Assembly (NCBI GenBank): GCA_017390245.1 | Contig: JAFPCE010000201.1 | Coordinates: 1-16,090 of the forward strand | Reading direction: 5' to 3' | From: Selenomonadaceae bacterium | Lineage (GTDB): Bacteria; Bacillota; Negativicutes; Selenomonadales; Selenomonadaceae | DNA: 16,090 bases | In this document: piece by piece, positions 6,801-14,011 of the stretch | Numbering within the stretch: position 1 is the stretch's first letter | How the letters are laid out: every line of letters starts with the position of its first letter | Notes under the pieces: model-generated | Database searches by the model: none | Told to the model about the DNA's origin: nothing | What the model saw: only the letters and a program-made list of their open reading frames with translations | Made by a program: the position numbers and the translations under genes

Positions 6801-8140
6801 TGGAAAGACGTATAGAAAAGAAAATTATTGCTCCGGCAGCTATATTGCTAGACGGCAGGCTGGCCTGGGGCAGAGCTGTATATATAGAAGCTGGCAGAAT
6901 TGTGGCAACAGATACTCTGGAACTTTTGCAGGCCAGCTATCCAGATGCTAAGGTGGAACACTGGCGCAATTTAGCTTTAGTGCCTGGAACGGTGAACGCT
7001 CATAACCACAGCTTTCAGAGCCTTTTGCGGGGCATTGCCGCTGACCAGCCATTTCTGACCTGGCGTGATGAGTCACTGTACAAGTATTCACCATTAATGC
7101 GGCCCAAGGATATTTATACAGGAGCGTTATTTGCTTTTGCCGAGATGATGAAGTGCGGTGTTACTACTGTATGTGATTTCTTTTATCTCCACAATGACGG
7201 TATTGCTGGTGATGAGGCTGTTATCAGGGCAGCGAAGGATATTGGCATCCGCTTGGTATTGGCCCGTACCATGTATGACTGGGATGGTGCACCTAAGGGC
7301 TATGTGGAGGATGTAAAGACTGCTGCAGCTAATACAGAAATGCTGATGCAGAAATATAAGGGCGGTATGGCCAAGGTTATTCCAGCTCCCCACAGCCTTC
7401 ATGCTGCTACACCAGAAATGGTGCAGGCAGGCCATGAGCTGGCAGAGAAATACAATACGCCTATGCACATTCATGTTTCTGAGGAACGCTTTGAGGTGGA
7501 GCAGGTGAAAAAGGAATTTGGCACAACTCCGCTGCGGCTGCTGCACAAGCTGGGGGTAGTGGATAAAAGACTGAATATTATCCACGGCGTATGGCTGGAG
7601 CATGAGGAAATTGAGCTGATGGGAGAGGCTAAAGCACAGCTTATCTATTGTCCATCCAGCAATATGTTCCTGGCAGATGGCATTACAGATATTCCAGCTT
7701 ATATGAAAAATCAAGTGCCAGTTGCCTTAGGCAGCGATGGCGCCTGTGGTAATAACCGCATTAGTGTTTTTGAGGAAGCCCGTATGGTGGCAATTTTGCA
7801 AAAGGCAAAAACGTTAGATGCACTGTGCGTGAAATATGATGATGCTTGGAAAATGGCCACTACTGGCGGTGCCAGGGCACTGAACCTGCCAGTTGGTGAC
7901 ATAGTGCCAGGGAAATATGCTGATTTTGTGGGCATCAAGCTGGATGATTTTTCCATGCAGCCACTAAGCAGCAACCAGCAGTTTTTGCCAAACCTGGTAT
8001 ACTCTTTGCAGCCTACTGCTATTGACCGGGTTATGGTTAATGGTCAGGACACTGTGGTAGAAGGAAAACTCATGGGTGTAAGCGAGTCTGAGGTATTGGC
8101 CCGTGTTCATGCCACCATGGAGTATTTGGAAGAACAGTGA
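6800..8140 (+). CDS. HutF-like amidohydrolase; probable N-formimino-L-glutamate deiminase
   Basis: A 446-residue metal-dependent amidohydrolase-superfamily enzyme. Predicted metal and catalytic residues are His68 and His70 (NAHNH), His225 and Glu228 (HIHVSEE), His262 (IIHGVWL) and Asp313 (GSDG). HutF-like features are FQ after the HxH motif (Gln73), TWRDESLY with Arg89, and FFYLHNDG with Tyr129. The C-terminal half (CPSSNMFLADG, LGSDGACGNN, then FEEARM) looks more like the TrzN/SsnA/guanine-deaminase group. The HSLR segment expected in HutF reads HSLH (residues 198-201). In the hut setting the likely reaction is formimino-glutamate to N-formyl-glutamate plus ammonia. The ATG overlaps the previous stop (TGATG), with AGGAGG at 6786-6791, so translation is coupled to the M20 gene. 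Superfamily is certain; exact substrate is moderately supported. Confidence 0.82.
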   Translation: MERRIEKKIIAPAAILLDGRLAWGRAVYIEAGRIVATDTLELLQASYPDAKVEHWRNLALVPGTVNAHNHSFQSLLRGIAADQPFLTWRDESLYKYSPLMRPKDIYTGALFAFAEMMKCGVTTVCDFFYLHNDGIAGDEAVIRAAKDIGIRLVLARTMYDWDGAPKGYVEDVKTAAANTEMLMQKYKGGMAKVIPAPHSLHAATPEMVQAGHELAEKYNTPMHIHVSEERFEVEQVKKEFGTTPLRLLHKLGVVDKRLNIIHGVWLEHEEIELMGEAKAQLIYCPSSNMFLADGITDIPAYMKNQVPVALGSDGACGNNRISVFEEARMVAILQKAKTLDALCVKYDDAWKMATTGGARALNLPVGDIVPGKYADFVGIKLDDFSMQPLSSNQQFLPNLVYSLQPTAIDRVMVNGQDTVVEGKLMGVSESEVLARVHATMEYLEEQ

Positions 8141-8205
8141 TGTTTAAGCAATTTAGTTAATTATGTTTTTTATAGATTTTGTAGATTTTATAGGGGATGT
8201 TGATT

Positions 8206-10218
8206 ATGGATATGAAGCAGCGTTTTGCAATTGCACCAGAAAAGGTTTTACCAGAGATGCCAGAGTTTGAGCCAGGCATCCGCAGAGCACCTTCCAGAGG
8301 CTTTCATTTAACCCAGGCTCAGACGGAGACAGCCTTAAAGAATGCATTGCGCTATGTAGACCCAAGTCTGCATGAGAAGCTGATTCCAGAGTTTCTGCAG
8401 GAGCTGACGACTTATGGACGTATTTATGCTTACCGGTTCAGACCAGCTGGGCGGATTTATGGCCACAGCATTGATGAATATGAGGGCAACTGCATTGAAG
8501 GCAAGGCCTTCCAGGTGATGATTGACAATAACCTTGATTTTGAGGTGGCATTATATCCTTATGAACTGGTTACCTACGGTGAAACTGGCAGTGTCTGCCA
8601 GAACTGGCTGCAGTACCGCTTGATTAAAAAATATCTGCAGATTATGACGGATCATCAGACTCTGGTGGTGGAGTCGGGACATCCTCTGGGGCTGTTTAAA
8701 TCCAAGCCAGAAGCACCAAGGGTTATTATTACCAATGCGCTGATGGTGGGCATGTTTGACAACCAGAAGGACTGGGAAATCGCTGAGGAGATGGGTGTAG
8801 CTAACTATGGCCAGATGACTGCTGGCGGCTGGATGTACATCGGGCCTCAGGGTATTGTCCATGGTACTTACAATACTTTGTTAAACGCAGGCCGTATGCA
8901 TTTAGGCATTCCCAATGACGGTGATCTGGCAGGCCATCTCTTTATCAGCTCTGGACTGGGCGGCATGAGCGGGGCTCAGCCAAAGGCTGCTGAAATAGCT
9001 GGCGGTGTTGGCATTATAGCTGAGGTGGATAAATCCCGCATTGAAACCAGATTGAGCCAGGGCTGGGTCCATGAAAGCTATGAGGAGCTGCCATTGGTAT
9101 TTGCGGCAGCTAAAAAGCATCTTGAGGATAAGACTGCTGTATCTATTGCTTATCATGGCAATATTGTGGACCTTTTGGAATATGTGGTGGCAAATGATAT
9201 TCATGTGGATTTAATGAGTGACCAGACCTCCTGCCATGCCGTATATGATGGAGGCTACTGCCCTCAGGGACTGACCTTTGAGCAGCGTACAGAAATGCTG
9301 GCTAAGGACAGAGATGGTTTTGTGGCATTGGTGGATAAATCCCTGAAGCATCATTATGAGCTGATTAAGGCCTGTGTGGATAAGGGAACTTACTTCTTTG
9401 ATTATGGCAATGCCTTCTTAAAATCTGTATATGATGCTGGCGTCAAGGAATTGTCCAAGAATGGCATTGATGATAAGGATGGTTTTATTCTCCCTTCCTA
9501 TGTAGAGGATATTATGGGACCACAGCTTTTTGACTATGGCTATGGACCATTCCGCTGGGTATGTCTCAGTGGCAAGAATGAGGACCTGCTGGCAACTGAC
9601 CATGCTGCCATGAGCTGTATTGACCCAGACCGCCGTTATCAGGACAGAGATAACTACAACTGGATAAGGGATGCAGAGAAGAACCAGCTGGTAGTTGGTA
9701 CTAAAGCAAGAATCCTCTATCAGGATGCTGAAGGCCGTATGCGTATTGCCTTGAAATTTAATGAACTGGTCAGGGATGGCAAAATCGGCCCTGTTATGAT
9801 GGGCAGAGATCATCACGATGTCAGCGGTACTGACTCTCCATTCCGTGAAACAGCTAATATCAAGGATGGCAGCAATGTGATGGCTGATATGGCAGTACAG
9901 TGCTACGCCGGTAATGCGGCCAGAGGCATGAGCCTGTGTGCATTGCATAATGGCGGCGGTGTTGGCATTGGCAAGTCCATTAACGGCGGCTTTGGCCTGG
10001 TATTAGATGGCAGTGAGCGGGTAGATGAGATAATAAAAAGTGCTCTGCTGTGGGATGTTATGGGCGGTGTAGCAAGACGCAGCTGGTCCCGCTGCCCTCA
10101 TTCTATGGAAACTGTTCATAAATACAATGAAGCTTACGGCGAGGAAAGCCATATTACTGAACCATGTCTGGCCGATGAAGCTTTAGTAGCCAGTGCAGTG
10201 GCAAAATATTTTGCTTAA
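8206..10218 (+). CDS. hutU: Urocanate hydratase, long form
   Basis: Converts urocanate to 4-imidazolone-5-propionate using tightly bound NAD+ as electrophile. At 670 residues it is the long form, similar in size to the animal enzyme and unlike the roughly 555-residue Pseudomonas and Bacillus enzymes. The Rossmann motif SGLGGMSGAQPKA is at about residues 249-261, and the active-site Cys in FRWVCLSG is at 453. YGETGSVCQNW, GWMYIGPQG, SDQTSCH and GRDHHDVSGTDSPFRET are further family signatures. The ATG at 8206 is chosen because AGGGG at 8192-8196 is 9 nt upstream. An in-frame ATG at 8197 abuts that site and is unlikely to be used. It follows the HutF-like gene by 65 bp with no terminator and precedes hutI by 26 bp. 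Confidence 0.96.
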   Translation: MDMKQRFAIAPEKVLPEMPEFEPGIRRAPSRGFHLTQAQTETALKNALRYVDPSLHEKLIPEFLQELTTYGRIYAYRFRPAGRIYGHSIDEYEGNCIEGKAFQVMIDNNLDFEVALYPYELVTYGETGSVCQNWLQYRLIKKYLQIMTDHQTLVVESGHPLGLFKSKPEAPRVIITNALMVGMFDNQKDWEIAEEMGVANYGQMTAGGWMYIGPQGIVHGTYNTLLNAGRMHLGIPNDGDLAGHLFISSGLGGMSGAQPKAAEIAGGVGIIAEVDKSRIETRLSQGWVHESYEELPLVFAAAKKHLEDKTAVSIAYHGNIVDLLEYVVANDIHVDLMSDQTSCHAVYDGGYCPQGLTFEQRTEMLAKDRDGFVALVDKSLKHHYELIKACVDKGTYFFDYGNAFLKSVYDAGVKELSKNGIDDKDGFILPSYVEDIMGPQLFDYGYGPFRWVCLSGKNEDLLATDHAAMSCIDPDRRYQDRDNYNWIRDAEKNQLVVGTKARILYQDAEGRMRIALKFNELVRDGKIGPVMMGRDHHDVSGTDSPFRETANIKDGSNVMADMAVQCYAGNAARGMSLCALHNGGGVGIGKSINGGFGLVLDGSERVDEIIKSALLWDVMGGVARRSWSRCPHSMETVHKYNEAYGEESHITEPCLADEALVASAVAKYFA

Positions 10219-10244
10219 AGCTTGTGCCTGCAAGGAGCAATTAT

Positions 10245-11498
10245 ATGAAAAGCTTATTAATACGTAATTTAGCCCAGGTGGCCACTCCTGTAGGTTTTGC
10301 AGCCAGAAAGGGAGAGGCCATGGGAGATATCAGGCTGTATACTGATGCTGCTATCTGGATAAAGGATGGCAGAATTTGGGAGGTAGGAGATTCGCAAGAA
10401 CTGACACAGCGTGCTGTGGCCAGTGATGAAGAGCTGAAGGTGATAGATGCCCAGAGCCAGTGTGCAGTGCCAGGCTTCGTGGATCCCCATACCCATTTCC
10501 TCTTTGGCGGCGCCAGAGCAGAGGAATTTGATGCCAGGCTAAGGGGGGTTCCCTATATGGAGCTTTTAGCCAGAGGCGGTGGTATTGTCAGCACTATGCA
10601 GCATACCCGCCAGGCCAGCGAAAAAGAATTGCTTCGTATAGGCATGAATACCTTATCTTCTATGCTGTCTCTGGGATATACCACCATTGAAGGCAAAAGC
10701 GGCTATGGTCTGGATTTAAAAACAGAGCTGAAGCTGCTTAAGGTTATGGGACAGCTGCAGGAAAAACAGCCGGTGGATATTGTACGGACCTATCTGGGGG
10801 CTCATGCTGTACCACCAGAGTATAAGGGACGAAGCGGAGAATATATCCAGTGGATTATAGATGAGGTGCTGCCTGTTATTAAGAAGGAAAAGCTGGCAGA
10901 GTTTGTGGATGTATTTTGCGAAAAGGGCGTCTTTACTAATGAGGAAAGTGAAAGACTGCTGGCAGTTGCTAAATATATGGGCTTTGCTATTAAGCTTCAT
11001 GCTGATGAAATGACTTCCACTGGGGGAGCAGGACTGGGATGCACCTTAGGTGCTGTTTCTGCTGACCATCTGCTGGCAATTAGCGATGCAGATATTGCCA
11101 GGCTGGGGGCTGGTGATACAGTGGCAGTGCTGTTGCCAGCTACTGCCTTTTGTATGCGCAAGGCTTTTGCACCTGCAAGGCGTTTGCTGGAGGCTGGGGC
11201 AGCAGTAGCCCTGGCCAGTGATTTTAATCCAGGCAGCTGTTACACCTATTCATTGCCATTGATATTCGGGCTGGCTGTTATCGCCATGAACATGACGGCA
11301 GCAGAGGCTCTGACAGCCTGCACTCTCAACGCAGCGGCGGCTATTAACAGAGCAGATTTCATAGGCAGTATTGAAAAGGGAAAACAGGGAGATATTGTAC
11401 TGCTGGATGTTCCGGATTACAGATATCTTTCCTATAAAACCGGTATAAATCTGGTAAAAACCGTTATTAAGAACGGGGAAATTGTGCATGTGAATTAA
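10245..11498 (+). CDS. hutI: Imidazolonepropionase
   Basis: Hydrolyses 4-imidazolone-5-propionate to N-formimino-L-glutamate, the third step of the pathway. It is a 417-residue amidohydrolase, a normal size. The metal motif is His82 and His84 in GFVDPHTHFLFGG. The substrate-binding stretch GGGIVSTMQHTR (about residues 111-122), SGYGLD (152-157), His252 and Glu255 in KLHADEM, His275 in SADHL and Asp326 in ASDFNPGSC follow in the family order. The ATG at 10245 is preceded by AAGGAG (10232-10237, 7-nt spacing). A longer GTG-initiated frame at 10224 lacks a ribosome site and is rejected. It is followed 12 bp later by hutD. Confidence 0.97.
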   Translation: MKSLLIRNLAQVATPVGFAARKGEAMGDIRLYTDAAIWIKDGRIWEVGDSQELTQRAVASDEELKVIDAQSQCAVPGFVDPHTHFLFGGARAEEFDARLRGVPYMELLARGGGIVSTMQHTRQASEKELLRIGMNTLSSMLSLGYTTIEGKSGYGLDLKTELKLLKVMGQLQEKQPVDIVRTYLGAHAVPPEYKGRSGEYIQWIIDEVLPVIKKEKLAEFVDVFCEKGVFTNEESERLLAVAKYMGFAIKLHADEMTSTGGAGLGCTLGAVSADHLLAISDADIARLGAGDTVAVLLPATAFCMRKAFAPARRLLEAGAAVALASDFNPGSCYTYSLPLIFGLAVIAMNMTAAEALTACTLNAAAAINRADFIGSIEKGKQGDIVLLDVPDYRYLSYKTGINLVKTVIKNGEIVHVN

Positions 11499-11510
11499 GA
11501 GGCAGTATAT

Positions 11511-12068
11511 ATGAAATATAAGTTGATTTTGCCAGTAGAGCAAAGAGTGACCCGCTGGTCTGGGGGTGAAACTAGGGAGCTTTATATTGCACCAGAGAAC
11601 AGCAGCTATGCTGGGCGGGATTTTGAATTGAGGCTTAGTACCGCCACAGTGGAAACAAGAACCAGTGATTTTACGCCACTACCAGATTATCAGCGTATTT
11701 TGCTTTTGCTAGAAGGAAAAATATCCCTGCACCACAGCAGTGATGCAGGGATAGGATTAACACCTTATGCACAGTATTCTTTTGATGGTGGCATTGCCAC
11801 AAAAAGCCATGGCACCTGCAGGGATTTTAATGTAATGGTGCGAAAAGGTACAGGAACTATGCCAGTGGTACAGGCCATAGAAAAGTTTCCTGTACGGATA
11901 AAGCAGGGAAAAAGCACGTTTTTATATGCTTATGGGACAAAATTGCAGATTCATTGCGAGAATCTGGCTATTGCCGTACCGCAAGGCTCGCTAGTCTGTC
12001 TTTATGATCATCCAGAAGCAAGACTGCAGGCAGATGGTCTGGGAGCATGTATCATGGTACAATTTTAA
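11511..12068 (+). CDS. hutD: HutD-family protein
   Basis: A 185-residue cupin-fold HutD homologue. The signature opening is present: a Trp-Ser-Gly-Gly-Glu-Thr segment at residues 16-21, then RDFELRLSTATVE and a hydrophobic YQRILLLLEG strand. HutD proteins are encoded in hut operons, notably in Pseudomonas. They are thought to bind a pathway intermediate such as formyl-glutamate or urocanate and restrain excess operon expression; no catalytic role is established. GAGG precedes the ATG. It is the last gene of the cluster, and the next gene converges on it. Its presence next to a HutF-like enzyme fits the route that passes through N-formyl-glutamate. Confidence 0.85.
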   Translation: MKYKLILPVEQRVTRWSGGETRELYIAPENSSYAGRDFELRLSTATVETRTSDFTPLPDYQRILLLLEGKISLHHSSDAGIGLTPYAQYSFDGGIATKSHGTCRDFNVMVRKGTGTMPVVQAIEKFPVRIKQGKSTFLYAYGTKLQIHCENLAIAVPQGSLVCLYDHPEARLQADGLGACIMVQF

Positions 12069-12143
12069 CAGATTGTATGAATACCTTCACCGTAGCGTAA
12101 GTCATGAACTATAGGGTGCTATGAAATGCTTTCTGGCTGAAAT
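12069..12143 (+). other. Convergent intergenic gap without a clear terminator
   Basis: The 75-bp gap between hutD and the oppositely transcribed ATP-grasp gene holds no compact hairpin with a T run. The only notable pairing is CCGTAGC (12090-12096) with GCTACGG (12154-12160), which has a 57-nt loop and reaches into the ATP-grasp coding end. How the long hut transcript ends is not visible. Confidence 0.5.
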
Positions 12144-13346
12144 TTACCAGACAGCTACGGAATCAGCAAAGAAGCGATCCAGCTCCTCCTTGGTGGAGAA
12201 GTTAGCTAAATACATGTAGTTGGCCATAGCACCGGACAATGCTTCCTGTACAGGGCCGTGCATTTTAATAGCATAGCCATAATTGTTCAGCAGATCCTGG
12301 TGAGTGAGACGGAAGTTTTTGCCGTTGCGGCGGCCGGAGAAAATGCAGTAGTAATCAGGACCTGTTGGCTTAGTGGAGTGATCAAAGGCAATCATGTCAG
12401 CCCAGATTTTGTACACATCAGTGCTGTGGGCGAAGTTAATCATATCTGGAGTAACGCCACCACTTGGACGGAGATTTACCTCCAGGCCGATAACATCACC
12501 TTTTTTACCTAAGCCATCCATATCTTCAGTCAGGCGGAAAAATTCAAAGTGAACAAAGCGGCTCTTAACACCAAAGCTCTTGATGCAGGCACGGCCAGCA
12601 CGGCGGATGTCTTCAGGGAGCTCTTTTACTATGTAGAAAACGCTGTTATCGTTCTGATTAACGATATCCATAATGCTCATAGGAGTTACATTGCCAGTTT
12701 CAAAAATAGGCTCTCCCTGGGAATTGATAATGGCATCGTAGCTGTTTACTTCAGCCCGGACAAACTCCTCCATAATATACTGGTGGGTATCACCAGTGGC
12801 CTGCACTTCCTTGAAGAAATGGCGGAGCTCATCATCATTGGCAATCTTATAGGTATTAGTAGCACCAACGCCGTTATCAGGCTTTACTACAACTGGATAG
12901 GAAACCTTGTCAATAAAGGCCTTGGCATCATCATAGCCCTGTACCAGGTGGTAGCGGGCAGCTGGAATACCACATTCGGCATAGTGGGATTTCATTTTTG
13001 ATTTGTATTTGATAGGTGGTATATCCTGCACCTGGAGTCCGGTGATAATGTTAAAGTCAGTGCGCAGGTGTGCGTCACGCTCCAGCCAGTACTCATTATT
13101 GGATTCCAGCCAGTCAATGCGGCCGTACTTGTGAATGAAGTAACCCATGGCTTTATAGACCGCATCATAATTTTCCAGATTGTCTACCTTGTAATATTCG
13201 TGCAGGCTGTCCTTTAAATTCTGGGAAAGGTTCTCATAAGGGCAGTCACCAATACCTAGGACACGGAGACCATTGTTCTTCAGCTCACGGCAGAAGCGCC
13301 AGTAATTTTCTGGGAAGTTTGGGGATAAAAAGACAAAATTTTTCAT
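12144..13346 (-). CDS. ATP-grasp domain protein (carboxylate-amine/thiol ligase), substrate unknown
   Basis: A 400-residue ATP-grasp enzyme, expected to activate a carboxylate as an acyl-phosphate and join it to an amine or thiol. Residues 1-110 form a pre-ATP-grasp domain (VFLSPNFPENYW, then LGIGDCPYENL). The nucleotide-binding lysine is Lys155 in PVVVKPDNGVGA, and the hinge is IMEEFV with Glu193-Glu194. The metal site is His267-Glu268 (VHFEFF) with Glu289, Asn291 and Arg293 in GLEVNLRPSGG. An AGAGGTGAT ribosome site precedes the ATG on the minus strand. It is a single-gene unit, convergent with the hut genes and divergent from the cheY-like gene, so neighbours give no clue to its substrate. 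The fold is clear; dipeptide, polyamine or cofactor ligation are all possible. No signal peptide is seen, so it is cytosolic. Confidence 0.85.
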   Translation of the reverse strand: MKNFVFLSPNFPENYWRFCRELKNNGLRVLGIGDCPYENLSQNLKDSLHEYYKVDNLENYDAVYKAMGYFIHKYGRIDWLESNNEYWLERDAHLRTDFNIITGLQVQDIPPIKYKSKMKSHYAECGIPAARYHLVQGYDDAKAFIDKVSYPVVVKPDNGVGATNTYKIANDDELRHFFKEVQATGDTHQYIMEEFVRAEVNSYDAIINSQGEPIFETGNVTPMSIMDIVNQNDNSVFYIVKELPEDIRRAGRACIKSFGVKSRFVHFEFFRLTEDMDGLGKKGDVIGLEVNLRPSGGVTPDMINFAHSTDVYKIWADMIAFDHSTKPTGPDYYCIFSGRRNGKNFRLTHQDLLNNYGYAIKMHGPVQEALSGAMANYMYLANFSTKEELDRFFADSVAVW

Positions 13347-13609
13347 GAATAATCACCTCTAACTATAAATAAAAATAATATTTATGCATAATTTTGTATG
13401 TAGTTCAAATCACCTTGGTATACAAAGTCTACATATTATTATATAGGCATTTTATACTATGCAATAGATTAGCATATATGTAATAAAAATACAATAATAT
13501 ACAGCCTTTAAGTGTATTATTAAAAATATAGGTTAAACCGTAGCAATGATAAATTTTATATATTGCACTGCAACAAAATTATGGTATAATTTTACATAAC
13601 GATAGGTTA
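13347..13609. promoter_or_regulatory. AT-rich divergent promoter region with inverted repeats
   Basis: This 263-bp region separates the minus-strand ATP-grasp gene from the plus-strand cheY-like gene. For the minus strand, a -10-like TATAAT is at 13443-13438, with only a weak TTGCAT at 13464-13459. Downstream of that -10 lie two overlapping, mutually exclusive inverted repeats: TTTGTAT (13393-13399) with ATACAAA (13420-13426), and TATGTAG (13397-13403) with CTACATA (13429-13435). A third repeat, AATAAT (13493-13498) with ATTATT (13516-13521), lies midway. No gene is seen. Confidence 0.5.
13563..13590 (+). promoter_or_regulatory. Promoter of the cheY-like gene
   Basis: TTGCAC (13563-13568) and a perfect TATAAT (13585-13590) are separated by 16 bp. 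An upstream TGG makes the latter an extended -10. The predicted start lies about 15 nt before the ribosome binding site. Confidence 0.7.
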
Positions 13610-13624
13610 ATGGAGGTGTTGGGG

Positions 13625-14011
13625 TTGGCTGAAAAGTTGAAAATACTCGTAACAGATGATTCCAAGCTGCTGCGTAAAAAACTTCGTGGAGAGCTGGAAG
13701 AGTTGGGATGTGAGGTCATTGAGGCGGAAAATGGCAAGGAAGCTATTATGCAGGATTTGAAGGAACAACCAGATGGCGTTATTTTAGATATTGTTATGCC
13801 CGAGGTAGGCGGTATAGAGGCTCTTCAGGTTATTAAAGAGGTTAGTCCTGAATTACCTATAATTATGCTTTCTTCTGCAGGCACAACACAGAAGTTGAAA
13901 CAAACACTGGAGCTGGGTGCACTGGATTTCATTCAGAAGCCTTATGGTAGTGAACAGATCAAACAGGCGGTTGAGCGTATCAGAAGAAAGGTTGAGGAAA
14001 ATGACAAATAA
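13625..14011 (+). CDS. CheY-like response regulator (single receiver domain)
   Basis: A 128-residue stand-alone receiver domain without an output domain. The phospho-acceptor is Asp55 in GVILDIVMPE, the acidic metal pair is Asp11-Asp12, the conserved Ser/Thr position is Ser83 or Ser84 in IMLSSAG, and the conserved lysine is Lys105 in FIQKPY. A TTG start at 13625 is preferred because GGAGGT (13612-13617) lies 7 nt upstream, giving MAEKLKILVTDD. An in-frame ATG at 13610 overlaps that ribosome site. It overlaps the next gene by 11 bp, so the two are translationally coupled. No histidine kinase, CheA or flagellar gene lies nearby, so the phosphate donor is unknown and the output must be by protein interaction. 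Confidence 0.92.
   Translation: MAEKLKILVTDDSKLLRKKLRGELEELGCEVIEAENGKEAIMQDLKEQPDGVILDIVMPEVGGIEALQVIKEVSPELPIIMLSSAGTTQKLKQTLELGALDFIQKPYGSEQIKQAVERIRRKVEENDK

Noticed and set aside
7127..7714. Minus-strand open frame of 195 codons within the HutF-like gene
   Set aside because: Fully inside a well-supported gene on the other strand; product is rich in His, Cys and Ile as expected from antisense translation.
8197..8205. Upstream ATG for hutU giving three extra residues
   Set aside because: The Shine-Dalgarno-like AGGGG directly abuts this ATG, leaving no spacing; the ATG at 8206 is 9 nt away and fits better.
9418..9948. Minus-strand open frame of 176 codons within hutU
   Set aside because: Antisense to conserved catalytic segments of urocanate hydratase; no ribosome site or recognisable domain.
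10224..10244. Upstream GTG for hutI giving seven extra residues
   Set aside because: It has no ribosome site, and the AAGGAG site lies downstream of it, serving the ATG at 10245.
12549..13001. Plus-strand open frame of 150 codons antisense to the ATP-grasp gene
   Set aside because: The opposite strand carries the complete ATP-grasp motifs; this frame has no ribosome site or family signature.
13610..13624. ATG start for the cheY-like gene at 13610
   Set aside because: This ATG overlaps the GGAGGT ribosome site; the TTG at 13625 has 7-nt spacing and gives a standard CheY N-terminus.
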